DNA of 64,000 nucleotides, taken from JASHPR01 sp963833885. GTDB lineage: Bacteria; Actinomycetota; Actinomycetes; Streptosporangiales; Streptosporangiaceae. The DNA is taken from contig CAWHZU010000002.1 in assembly GCA_963833885.1 (NCBI GenBank), positions 186,001 through 250,000 on the forward strand, given 5' to 3'. A program made the position numbers and the translations under genes. Shown here in pieces: positions 24,338 through 32,063 of this stretch. Under the pieces are notes generated by a model. The model saw only the letters and a program-made list of their open reading frames with translations. It was not told where the DNA came from and did no database searches. Position 1 is the first letter of the stretch. Every line of letters starts with the position of its first letter.

Positions 24338-25375
24338 TCAGCAGCCGGAGGGAACGCTGCTGGCCTCCTGCGACCAGTAGCTCGGCAGCGCGCCGTACGG
24401 GTTGCCCGACGCGGACAGGTCGGTCACGAACAGGTGCCCGGCCCTGCGCTGCCTGGACAGGTTGATCGCGCTGGCAAGGTCCGACTGCGGGGTGTCGTGG
24501 ACGACGTTCGCGAACTGACTCGGCGAGTACTGGCTGATCCAGCTCGGGACCTGATCCGAAAGATAGGCCGAGTAGGAGCCCTCAAAGACCATCACGACGT
24601 TCGCGATCGACATGAAGCTTGGCTCCGGGTAGGAACCAGGATTCAGCCACACAATGCCGCCGGAGATCTTCGAGCGGACGTAGTTCGCCAGCGTCTGGTA
24701 ATAGGAGAACTCGCCCGACGTTCCCTGGGTGAGGTCGAGGAAGATGCCATTCACCCCGTACCAGGACTTGTAGTCGTTGATTTCGGTCTCGACCGAGCTG
24801 ACCGAGCGCGCGCCGTATTCGGTGGACGAATAGCCAAGGACCGTGATGCCCGCGGCCTGGGCCTGCTTGACCAGGCTCTGGAAGTGAGACAGCGGCGAGG
24901 TGCCGACGCCGTTGTCGACGTTCAGCAGCATGACGGTGGGGTCGGGCCTGGTGTTGATGGCCTGGTCCCAGATGTTGCTCGCGTAGAAGTAGGCCGGGAC
25001 GAACGTGGACTGGCAGCCGCTCGCCGTCGGCGCCCCGCCGCCAGACCCCGAGCCCGAGCCGGACCCCGAGCTGGCGGGAGACGACTGGCTGGCGGCTGGC
25101 GAGGAGGTGTGCGCGGCGTGCGCCCTGCGCCGGTGCTTCTTGGGCTTCGGCGTCGGGCTCGGAGTGGGCGACGGGGTGGGGGACGCGAACGCCTTCGCGG
25201 CATGCGATGCCGCCAGCGTGGGTGCGGCCTTGGGGGCCGCGGTACCGCAGGCGGCCAGGGCCAGCACGGGTACCGCGACGGCCACGGCCGCCCGGAGCGC
25301 GAACGGTAGCCTGGTCAGGCCGCGCAACCCGCGGCCGCTCGTTCTCGGTGACATGCCAACGTCAGCCCCGCTCAT
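24338..25375 (-). CDS. Lipoprotein with spherulation-specific family 4 domain
   Basis: 345 aa. The signal peptide ends at lipobox LAAC (about residue 43). A Pro/Thr/Lys linker (PTPSPTPSPTPKPKK) and a Ser/Gly-rich linker with GSGSGSGSGGG follow. The domain (about 120-345) shows VPAYFYASNIWDQAI, GITVLGYSSTEYGARS, YKSWYGVNGIFLDLTQG and GGIVWLNPGSYPEP. This pattern matches spherulin-4, a TIM-barrel-like putative glycoside hydrolase. The 'GIFLD' acidic residue is kept. It is predicted to be surface-anchored. Its polysaccharide target is unknown. Confidence 0.8.
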   Translation of the reverse strand: MSGADVGMSPRTSGRGLRGLTRLPFALRAAVAVAVPVLALAACGTAAPKAAPTLAASHAAKAFASPTPSPTPSPTPKPKKHRRRAHAAHTSSPAASQSSPASSGSGSGSGSGGGAPTASGCQSTFVPAYFYASNIWDQAINTRPDPTVMLLNVDNGVGTSPLSHFQSLVKQAQAAGITVLGYSSTEYGARSVSSVETEINDYKSWYGVNGIFLDLTQGTSGEFSYYQTLANYVRSKISGGIVWLNPGSYPEPSFMSIANVVMVFEGSYSAYLSDQVPSWISQYSPSQFANVVHDTPQSDLASAINLSRQRRAGHLFVTDLSASGNPYGALPSYWSQEASSVPSGC

Positions 25376-25566
25376 CTGACTACATCCGTAACAGAAGGTC
25401 CCTCGCGAATCATTGCTTACCCCCGCTGGGTGGCGGAGTCGAATGGCGTGATCTATGGATATACGGCTTATGTGACGACTGAGTCATTCATGCTTGCAAT
25501 GCGAACCGGGCTTATCCAGGCAGCTGCGGTCGGCGTTCTGGCCGGTACGGCACTGGCCAGTCTTCC

Positions 25567-26481
25567 TCACCGAGCCGGAATCGGGACCGGCCGGGGCCGC
25601 CGGCCGCGCCGGGCGGTCGCGCCCCGCCGGAGCTGCAGGCTGCTGAGCACGATCCCGATCAGGATGGCCGCGCCGCCCACCGCTTGCGCCAGGCCGGCCG
25701 GATCCCCGAACGCCACGGCCCCCGCCACGGCACCGACGAGCGGCTCCAGGTTGAGGAAGGCGCCGGCCACATCCGCCGCCACCCGGCTCTGCGCGTAAGC
25801 GAACAGGGTGAACGGGAGGATCGTGCCGCAGAAAACCAGCCCGGCGGCCGCCAGCAGGCTGCCCAGGCCCGACGGTGCCGCCGGGGCGCCCTCGGTGGCG
25901 ACGGCAATCGGCAGCACCGCGCCGGCGGCCGCGACGAACTGCACGCCGGTCACGGCCACCGGGTCGCGGTCGCGCAGCAGCCGGCCCTGCGCCACGGTGA
26001 ACCCGGCCGAGATCAGCTGCGAAGCCAGCACCAGGCCATCGCCGGCGAGCGTCGCGCCGCCGCCCTTGCCGCTGGCGACAAGGCCGACGCCCACCAGCGA
26101 AACGGCGAACCCGGCCCAGGCCACCGGCCTGGCCATGGTGCGCTGCCATACCGCGGTGATGATCGCGATGAGCACGGGCGTGGCGCCCATGATCAGCGCC
26201 GCATGGGTGACGCTGGTACGCACGATGCCCAGGTTCTGCAGCAGCACCGAACCGCCGTAGCCCACCGCGCCGCTGGCCAGCACGGCCGGACGGCACACGG
26301 CGCGGACCTTGTCCCTGCCCGCAACGAGCAGCAGGACGGCCGCTGCGACGCCGAACCGCGCGAACGCTAGCCAGGCCGGCCCCAGCCAGACCAGTGCCAG
26401 CTTCGACAGCGGCACCGTGGTGCCCCACAGCACCCCGGCGGCGATCAGCGCCGCGAAGACGAGACGACGGTTGTTGGTCAT
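25567..26481 (-). CDS. EamA/DMT-family exporter (Lrp-linked)
   Basis: 304 aa, ten predicted helices, two EamA repeats. The first is AAGVLWGTTVPLSKLALVWLGPAWLAFARFG (in pieces). The second has AGFTVAQGRLL and FAYAQSRVAADVAGAFLNLEPLVGAVAGA, a signature helix of the family. The ATG at 26481 is where homology starts. It is divergent from an Lrp/AsnC regulator across 70 bp, an arrangement typical of regulated amino-acid exporters. Confidence 0.86.
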   Translation of the reverse strand: MTNNRRLVFAALIAAGVLWGTTVPLSKLALVWLGPAWLAFARFGVAAAVLLLVAGRDKVRAVCRPAVLASGAVGYGGSVLLQNLGIVRTSVTHAALIMGATPVLIAIITAVWQRTMARPVAWAGFAVSLVGVGLVASGKGGGATLAGDGLVLASQLISAGFTVAQGRLLRDRDPVAVTGVQFVAAAGAVLPIAVATEGAPAAPSGLGSLLAAAGLVFCGTILPFTLFAYAQSRVAADVAGAFLNLEPLVGAVAGAVAFGDPAGLAQAVGGAAILIGIVLSSLQLRRGATARRGRRPRPVPIPAR

Positions 26482-26510
26482 GCATCCAGAGTCACCGACG
26501 CCTGCATAAA

Positions 26511-26551
26511 GAACGCTGTTCGCGCGATTAGACGAGATAATATTTGGCAGT
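26511..26551 (+). promoter_or_regulatory. Short divergent promoter region; near-leaderless start of the Lrp gene
   Basis: GATAAT (26536-26541) is a good -10 for the rightward gene. With a normal 6-8 nt gap, transcription would start at about 26548, only a few bases before the ATG at 26552, and no SD is present. GAACGCTGTTC (26511-26521) is an imperfect dyad and a candidate Lrp operator. Confidence 0.5.
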
Positions 26552-27127
26552 ATGGCGGTTGAGCTTGATGACATTGACATAGAACTGCTCGGCGAGCTGC
26601 AGGTCGACGCGGACCGGACGAACGTGGAGCTCGCCCGGCTGGTCGGGCTTTCGCCGGCGGCGACGCTGAACCGGGTTCGCCGGCTGAAGGAGTCGGGCGT
26701 CATCCGCGTGATCAGCGCCCGCCTCGATCCGGTGGCAGCCGGGTTCCCGCTCCAGCTCTATGTGGCCGCCACGCTCGGCAGCCACGACGCGCGCGCCAGC
26801 CGAGTGTTCGAGGACCAGGTCCGTGCGATACCGGAGATCGTCGCCGCAGACATCGTCGCCGGGGAGATGGACTACCTGCTCACGGTCGTGGCCCGGAACG
26901 TCACGGAGTTGCAGCAGGTTCTCGTCGCGCTGGCGACCAGGGGCGGGCAGCGGCTGGTGACCTACCTGCGGCTGGAGGAGGTCAAGCCGCCGTCGCAGCT
27001 GCCGCTCGAGCCGGCCGAGCCGGTCCCGGCCCGCCCAGTACGCCGGGCGCGCCGACCCGCCGGAGTCGCCCCCACTATCGTTGAATCAGCAAGCGGCGTC
27101 GCAAATGCTGACCGGCCAGAGGCGTGA
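26552..27127 (+). CDS. Lrp/AsnC-family transcriptional regulator
   Basis: 191 aa. The winged HTH (about 5-55) carries DIDIELLGELQVDADRTNVE and LVGLSPAATLNRVRRLKESGVI. The RAM/AsnC ligand domain follows (about 65-145; RAIPEIVAADIVAGEMDYLLTV). The C-terminal 45 residues are a Pro/Arg/Ala-rich extension beyond the usual about 150 aa. It sits divergently beside an EamA exporter, the likely target, as in LysG-LysE-type pairs. It appears to be translated from a leaderless or nearly leaderless mRNA. Confidence 0.9.
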   Translation: MAVELDDIDIELLGELQVDADRTNVELARLVGLSPAATLNRVRRLKESGVIRVISARLDPVAAGFPLQLYVAATLGSHDARASRVFEDQVRAIPEIVAADIVAGEMDYLLTVVARNVTELQQVLVALATRGGQRLVTYLRLEEVKPPSQLPLEPAEPVPARPVRRARRPAGVAPTIVESASGVANADRPEA

Positions 27128-27208
27128 CCCGCCCGGGATTTCCGGCTTCCTGGGCCTTCACGAGGCAAAGGCCGCAGCGTAGCGTCTGGTCGGGAACGCG
27201 TCCCGCCG

Positions 27209-27226
27209 CGGGCCGCACGCGGCCCG
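27209..27226 (+). terminator. GC-rich hairpin downstream of the Lrp gene
   Basis: CGGGCCG (27209-27215) and CGGCCCG (27220-27226) form a 7-bp stem with a CACG loop. It is 82 bp after the Lrp stop and 48 bp before the MFS start, so it is either a terminator or a leader hairpin. Confidence 0.4.
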
Positions 27227-27274
27227 GCCGTGGACTGCTCGCGGTCTCGATGTCAGCAGCCAATGAGGGGGGCC

Positions 27275-28852
27275 ATGACTGCCAGCAGCGCCATCGGAGG
27301 CCGTTCGCGGAACCTGATCCTGGCGGCGATGATCTTCGCGGTCGCGATGACCTTCATCGACCAGACGATCGTGTCCATCGCCGTGCCCAACATCCAGCGG
27401 GAGCTGGGGCTGACCAGCACCGGCGTGCAGTGGATGGTCAACGCCTATTTGCTGTCGCTCAGCGCGCTGTTCGCGTTCGGCGGCCGGCTGGCCGACACAA
27501 TGGGCCACCGGCGGATGGTGACGCTCGGCGTGATCGTGTTCGCCGTCGCGTCGGCGCTGTGCGGGCTGACCCCGAAGGGCTCGTTCGCCGAGGCGTGGAT
27601 CGTGATCTTCCGGGTCGTGCAGGGCGCGGGCGGGGCGATCATGTTCCCGGCCGCGCTCGCCATCGTGGTGCAGACCTTCGAGCTGCGCCAGCGCGGCAAG
27701 GCCCTGGCCCTTTTCTTCGGCATCGCGGGCGGCCTGACCGCGATCGGCCCGGTCCTGGGCGGTTTTCTCACCCAGTGGACCTGGCGGGCGATCTTCTGGG
27801 TGAACATCCCGGTCGCGCTGATCGCGCTGGCGCTGATCTTCATTTCCAAGCCGGTCACCGACCACAAGCCGGCCCGGATCGACTACCGCGGCCTGGTCCT
27901 GATCGCTGCCGGGGTGTCGCTGAGCGTGTTCGGCTTCCAGCAGTCGAACATCTGGGGCTGGCACAACCCGCTGATCTGGCTGTCCATCGCGGTCGGCCTG
28001 GCGCTGCTCGTCGTGTTCTACTTCGTCGAGGTCCGCACCGAATCGCCACTGATGCGGGTCAGCATCTTCCGGATCCGGCCGTTCCTGGTTGAGAACATGG
28101 TGCTCGGCATCACCAACCTGGTGTTCATCCCGGTGTTCTTCTTCGGCAGCGAGTACGCCCAGATCTCGCTGGCGAAGTCGTCCTCCCAGGCAGGCGTCAT
28201 CCTGCTGTTCTTCTTCATCGGCTTCGTCATCGCCGCGCAGATCGGCGGGCGGATGCTGGACCGGATCGGGGCCAAGCGCCCGGTCGTGATCGGCTGCGTG
28301 CTCGGCGCCGTCGGGTTTTTCCTGTGGGCAGGGAAGGTCACCGACCTCAACTTCAGCGCGCAGCAGTGGTACATCATCCTGGCCGGCGCCGGCATGGGCT
28401 TCATGCTCGGACCGTCCAGCACCGACGCGGTCAACCGGGCCAGCCGGCTCACTTACGGCGAGGCCACCGGCATCACCCAGACCGTCCGCAACTACGCCGC
28501 CAGCATGGGCCTGGCCATCCTGGGCACGATCCTGGTCACCGTGATGCGCAGTCACGTCACCAGCTCGCTGATCTCCCTTTACCACCTGCCGAGCAGCAAG
28601 GCGGCCGCCGAGGCGGCGAGCCTGTCGCAGTCGCACGGCAGCGGCAGCGGGAGCGGGGGTGTGGCATCGATCCCGCACTTCTACCGGGTCGACTTCGCCC
28701 AGTCCACGCAGACCGTGCTGTACGTGATGGCCGCGATCATGGCGGCCGCCGCCGTCGTGGCGATTCTCGGCCTGCGCGGCGGGGTGCAGCGGGACATCGG
28801 AGGCGAGGCCCAGGAGCCCGCACAGGAGTCCGCCGCCATCGACAACCCTTGA
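27275..28852 (+). CDS. DHA2-family MFS exporter (first)
   Basis: 525 aa with about 14 transmembrane helices. Motif D1-like TFIDQTIVSIAVPNIQREL lies in helix 1. Motif A GGRLADTMGHRRM follows helix 2, and motif C GLTAIGPVLGGFLTQ is in helix 5, placing it with EmrB/QacA-type proton-driven drug exporters. The ATG at 27275 has GAGGGGGG just upstream. A Gly/Ser loop (GSGSGSGG) precedes the last helix. No dedicated regulator is adjacent. The substrate is unknown. Confidence 0.88.
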   Translation: MTASSAIGGRSRNLILAAMIFAVAMTFIDQTIVSIAVPNIQRELGLTSTGVQWMVNAYLLSLSALFAFGGRLADTMGHRRMVTLGVIVFAVASALCGLTPKGSFAEAWIVIFRVVQGAGGAIMFPAALAIVVQTFELRQRGKALALFFGIAGGLTAIGPVLGGFLTQWTWRAIFWVNIPVALIALALIFISKPVTDHKPARIDYRGLVLIAAGVSLSVFGFQQSNIWGWHNPLIWLSIAVGLALLVVFYFVEVRTESPLMRVSIFRIRPFLVENMVLGITNLVFIPVFFFGSEYAQISLAKSSSQAGVILLFFFIGFVIAAQIGGRMLDRIGAKRPVVIGCVLGAVGFFLWAGKVTDLNFSAQQWYIILAGAGMGFMLGPSSTDAVNRASRLTYGEATGITQTVRNYAASMGLAILGTILVTVMRSHVTSSLISLYHLPSSKAAAEAASLSQSHGSGSGSGGVASIPHFYRVDFAQSTQTVLYVMAAIMAAAAVVAILGLRGGVQRDIGGEAQEPAQESAAIDNP

Positions 28853-28884
28853 CCGGATGACGGGCCGTTACGCGACGCCAGCGG

Positions 28885-29529
28885 CTATCTCGGCTGGTGA
28901 GCGCGAACGATGAGAGTGGCGGTCTCGCGGGCGATGCTGTTGATCTCGCGGCTGCTGAGGGGCTCGATGCCGCGCAGCGAGCGAACCTGGGCCTCGACGG
29001 CGGCGAGCCAGACGAACTGCCGCGCGGCCGTCTGCGGGTCGGGGACGGTGAGTGTGCCGCGGCGCTCGCAGTCGGCGAGGTAGGCGGCGATCGCGGCGAT
29101 GAGGCTCTGGCCGCGCTCGTCGTCGCGCCAGGAGCGCTGCAGCTCGGGGTGGTGGGTTAGCTCGGCGATCGTGAGCCGATGCAGCGCGGCGATCTCGGGC
29201 GCGGTGACGCCGCGGATCAGCCATTTGGCGGCGGCGGTCAGATCGGCCTGGGGATCCCCGGTGTCGGTGATCAGGTCGGCCCGGTCGAGGGGACTGGCGG
29301 CGTGGGCATGCTCGACCACGGCCAGGAAGAGCCGCTGCTTGTCACCGAAGTGCCCGTAGACGGTCTGCTTGCCCACGCCGGCGGCCTCGGCGATGGCGTC
29401 GACGCTGGCGCGGGCGTAGCCCTCGCGCAAGAACACCTCGGTCGCGGCTTTAAGGATCGCGGCGTGCTTGGCCGGTGATCGCCGGTCTCGGCCCGGCTGC
29501 GCAGAGCCGGAGGCAGCGAGTGTCGCCAT
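28885..29529 (-). CDS. TetR-family repressor of the adjacent MFS exporter
   Basis: 214 aa. The TetR HTH spans about 20-70 (HAAILKAATEVFLREGYARAS, then VDAIAEAAGVGKQTVYGHFGDK). The ligand domain resembles the TetR_C_14-like group (about 90-205). It is divergent from a DHA2 exporter. The 88-bp intergenic region holds a large dyad covering the exporter promoter, so drug-inducible repression is the natural model. Confidence 0.9.
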   Translation of the reverse strand: MATLAASGSAQPGRDRRSPAKHAAILKAATEVFLREGYARASVDAIAEAAGVGKQTVYGHFGDKQRLFLAVVEHAHAASPLDRADLITDTGDPQADLTAAAKWLIRGVTAPEIAALHRLTIAELTHHPELQRSWRDDERGQSLIAAIAAYLADCERRGTLTVPDPQTAARQFVWLAAVEAQVRSLRGIEPLSSREINSIARETATLIVRAHQPR

Positions 29530-29550
29530 GACCGTCAGCCTACCAGCTTG

Positions 29551-29597
29551 CTAGACGAGACCGTTCCGTCTAATCTAAACGGAACTTGACCGTCTAG
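29551..29597. promoter_or_regulatory. TetR operator over the exporter promoter
   Basis: The two strands each read CTAGACG-N5-GTTCCGT-(C/T)TA, from 29551 rightward and from 29597 leftward, centred near 29574. A plausible exporter promoter, TTGCTA (29548-29553) with a 17-bp spacer to TAATCT (29571-29576), lies inside the dyad. Confidence 0.7.
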
Positions 29598-29617
29598 TCT
29601 TATTGGGGAGTGGTTCG

Positions 29618-31075
29618 GTGACCGCGTCGGCGACGGCAGCCCACGGCCCGGCAGACGATCCGAGTGGCGGCCCCGGGCCATCCCCAGGCCCGGGACGGGA
29701 TCGTCTCGATCCCGTCCTGATCAAGCTGGCCCTGGTGCTGATGCTCGGCTCGCTCGCATCCGGCCTGGACACCACGATCGTCAACGTCGCGCTGGACCGG
29801 CTCGGCCGCAGCTTCGGCGTCTCGGTGGCGACGGTGCAGTGGGTGAGCACCGGGTACCTGCTAGCGCTGACCATCACCATGCCGCTGACCGGATGGGCCA
29901 CCCGCCGGTTCGGGGCGCGAGCGATGTGGCTGGCTTCCCTGGGAACGTTCCTGCTCGGGTCGATGCTGTGCGGGATCGCCTGGTCGATGCCGGCGCTGAT
30001 CGCCTTCCGGGTGCTCCAGGGACTCGGGGGCGGGATGCTCCTGCCGCTGGTCCGGGTGATCCTCGGCCAGGCCGCGGGCAAGGAGCGGATGGGGCGGGCC
30101 ATGGTGTTCGTCGCCGTCCCTGGCGGCCTGACCCCGGTGCTCGGGCCGATTCTCGGCGGGCTGGTCGTCAGCGCCCTCGGCTGGCGGTGGGCGTTCTACA
30201 TCAACGCACCCATCTGCCTTCTCGGCCTCGTGCTGGCCTGGCGACTGGTGCCCGGCGGCGAGCGCGGCGCCCGCCGGAGCCGGCTCGACCTGACGGGCCT
30301 CGGCCTGCTGGCGGCCGGGCTCGCCGCGGTCACGGACGGGCTGTCCGAGGCCGGCAATCACGGCAGCTTCGCCGTCCCCGCCGCATGGCTGCCACTGGCC
30401 GCCGGAGGGGCAGCGCTGGCCGGTTACACCGCTCACGCACTCGTCGGCCGGATCGAGCCCATCATCGACCTGCGGCTCTTCACCGTGCGGGCGTTCACCG
30501 CCTCGTCGGTCCTGCAGTTCCTGCTCGGCGGTTCACTATTCGGTTCGGTGTTTCTGCTGCCGCTGTACTACCAGCAGGTCCGGCATGCCAGCGTGCTGGA
30601 GGCCGGACTGCTTCTCGCCCCGCTCGGCGCGGGCATGAGCCTGGCCATGACCTACACCGGCAAGCTCATCGACCGGACCGGCGCCGAGCGCGCGATCTCT
30701 CTCGCCGCCATGGTCCTGGCCATCGCCGGCCTCGTGCCCTACGCCCTCGTCGGCATTACCGCCAACCAGGCCGTGCTCGCCGCTGGCCTGTTCATCACCG
30801 GTCTCGGTCAGGGGGCGGTCAAGCTGACCGCCTTCACCGTTACCTACCAGGGCCTGGCACCGGACCAGGTGGCGCCGGCCACCAGCGCCAACCGCATCCT
30901 GCAGCAACTCGGCGGGGTGCTCGGCACCGTGACGCTCGCGCTCATCCTGCAGCAGAATGCCGCCACCAGCGCCACAGCGGTGGCGTTCGGGCACACCTTC
31001 GCCTGGGTGCTCGGCCTCACCGCACTCGCGGTTCTGCCCGCCCTTGCCCTGCCGCCACGAATCGCCCGCGACTAG
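29618..31075 (+). CDS. DHA2-family MFS exporter (TetR-linked)
   Basis: 485 aa, about 14 helices. Motif D1-like SGLDTTIVNVALDRL and motif A-like GWATRRFGARAM follow helices 1 and 2. Motif C is GGLTPVLGPILGGLV. GTG 29618 has GGGGAG 7 nt upstream, while TTG 29603 lies before the SD. The N-terminus is a 30-residue Gly/Pro-rich cytoplasmic lead. Its stop shares the CTAG tetranucleotide with the converging thioredoxin gene. Expression is probably controlled by the divergent TetR repressor. Confidence 0.9.
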   Translation: MTASATAAHGPADDPSGGPGPSPGPGRDRLDPVLIKLALVLMLGSLASGLDTTIVNVALDRLGRSFGVSVATVQWVSTGYLLALTITMPLTGWATRRFGARAMWLASLGTFLLGSMLCGIAWSMPALIAFRVLQGLGGGMLLPLVRVILGQAAGKERMGRAMVFVAVPGGLTPVLGPILGGLVVSALGWRWAFYINAPICLLGLVLAWRLVPGGERGARRSRLDLTGLGLLAAGLAAVTDGLSEAGNHGSFAVPAAWLPLAAGGAALAGYTAHALVGRIEPIIDLRLFTVRAFTASSVLQFLLGGSLFGSVFLLPLYYQQVRHASVLEAGLLLAPLGAGMSLAMTYTGKLIDRTGAERAISLAAMVLAIAGLVPYALVGITANQAVLAAGLFITGLGQGAVKLTAFTVTYQGLAPDQVAPATSANRILQQLGGVLGTVTLALILQQNAATSATAVAFGHTFAWVLGLTALAVLPALALPPRIARD

Positions 31076-31401
31076 ATGTAGTCGGCGAAGTCGCGCAGCA
31101 GCGCCGACTTGGGCTTGGCGCCGAGCACCTGCTTGACGACTTCGCCGCCGGAGAAGACGTTCATCATCGGAACGGCCATGACCTGGTACTTCTGGGCGGT
31201 GGCCGGGTTCTCGTCGATGTTGAGCTTGACGACGTCGATCTCGTCGGCGTGCTCCGCGGCTATCTCGGCGAGCACCGGGGCCACCATGCGGCACGGGCCG
31301 CACCACTCCGCCCAGTACTCGACGATCACCGGCTTGGAGTTCTTCAGGACGTCGGCCTCGAAGCTCGCGTCGGTGACGGCCTTGATCTCTCCCATGCTCA
31401 T
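31072..31401 (-). CDS. trxA: Thioredoxin
   Basis: 109 aa, cytoplasmic, full-length thioredoxin fold. The active site WCGPC has Cys34 and Cys37. The buried acid normally Asp (VDFWA) is Glu here (VEYWA). The cis-proline loop is AVPMMNVF. It reduces protein disulfides together with thioredoxin reductase. The ATG at 31401 overlaps the stop of the MerR-family gene (ATGA), so it is co-translated with a metal-type sensor. This suggests an inducible, stress-related thioredoxin rather than the housekeeping one. Confidence 0.93.
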   Translation of the reverse strand: MSMGEIKAVTDASFEADVLKNSKPVIVEYWAEWCGPCRMVAPVLAEIAAEHADEIDVVKLNIDENPATAQKYQVMAVPMMNVFSGGEVVKQVLGAKPKSALLRDFADYI

Positions 31402-31808
31402 CGTTCCTTCCTGTTCACGTCGGTATCGGCCAGGCGCAGCGCCACGCAGTCGTCGCCGTCGCCGTGCTCGCACACCTGAACCAGGCGGCGCAGCTTGCAC
31501 CGGAGCACGGCGAGATCCCTGGCCTGTTGTTCGATCGCCTCGAGCTTGGCCTGAGCAGCCCGGACAATCTCGTCGGTGGACCGCGCCTCGGCGGGCCCCA
31601 GCAGCTCCCCGATCTCACCCAGCGTGAACCCCAGCTGCCGCGCGCGGCGGATGAACGCCAGCCGCCACCGGTCGGCCTCGAAGTACTCACGGAAACCGGA
31701 GTTCTGGCGCTCCGGCAACGTCAGCAGCCCGCGCCTCTGGTAGAAGCGCACGGTCTCGACGCCGACCCCCTCGGCGGCGGCGAACTTCCCGATCGTCAGT
31801 CCAGCCAT
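31398..31808 (-). CDS. CueR-like MerR-family regulator
   Basis: 136 aa. The winged HTH (LTIGKFAAAEGVGVETVRFYQRRGLL) is followed by a dimerisation helix (about 78-110) and a metal loop VCEHGDGDDCVAL with Cys113 and Cys121. The C-x7-C spacing and Ser77 match the positions that give CueR its monovalent copper/silver/gold specificity; MerR itself has C-x8-C and a cysteine at the Ser position. An additional Cys104 is present. The ATG at 31808 starts at the homology. It heads a two-gene operon with thioredoxin. No P-type ATPase or copper chaperone is in view. Confidence 0.85.
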   Translation of the reverse strand: MAGLTIGKFAAAEGVGVETVRFYQRRGLLTLPERQNSGFREYFEADRWRLAFIRRARQLGFTLGEIGELLGPAEARSTDEIVRAAQAKLEAIEQQARDLAVLRCKLRRLVQVCEHGDGDDCVALRLADTDVNRKER

Positions 31809-32063
31809 GGTCCCAAAGCTAGCCGCCGCACCCCGGTACGGAGTCAAGCCGCAGCCGGCCGAACCATCAACCGGGTCCCGAGCCGGAACCTGGCCGAACC
31901 ATCAACCGGGCCCCGAGCCGGAACCTGGCGAAGCATCCACCGGGCCCCGTGGCCGAACCTGGCCGAAGCATCCACCGTCCCCGTGGATTTGAGCGTTTGC
32001 TTTGATAATCTGATTAAGAGTTCTGGACGGCGCGTGTACGCGCATGACAGTGCGGGAGGCGGG
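31809..32063. promoter_or_regulatory. Divergent intergenic region MerR/TetR
   Basis: 255 bp without a convincing gene. It contains the 35-bp repeat array and, to its right, an AT-richer stretch with TTTGATAATCTGATTAAGAG (32001-32020). This imperfect dyad includes GATAAT and probably forms the promoter/operator of the TetR-SDR pair. The segment nearest the MerR gene should hold its promoter. Confidence 0.45.
31858..31986. repeat. 35-bp tandem repeat array
   Basis: About 3.7 copies of a unit beginning GCCGAACCATCAACCGGG: copies at 31858-31892, 31893-31927, about 31928-31961 and a partial at 31962-31986. Copies 1 and 2 differ by one base; 3 and 4 diverge (AAGCATCCACCG). It sits in the MerR/TetR divergent intergenic region. 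Confidence 0.8.

Noticed and set aside
25430..25566. Possible small gene starting MAESNGVIYGYTAY
   Set aside because: Frame runs into the antisense of the EamA gene and has no homology or credible SD; the 190-bp gap is probably promoter DNA for the spherulin-4-like gene.
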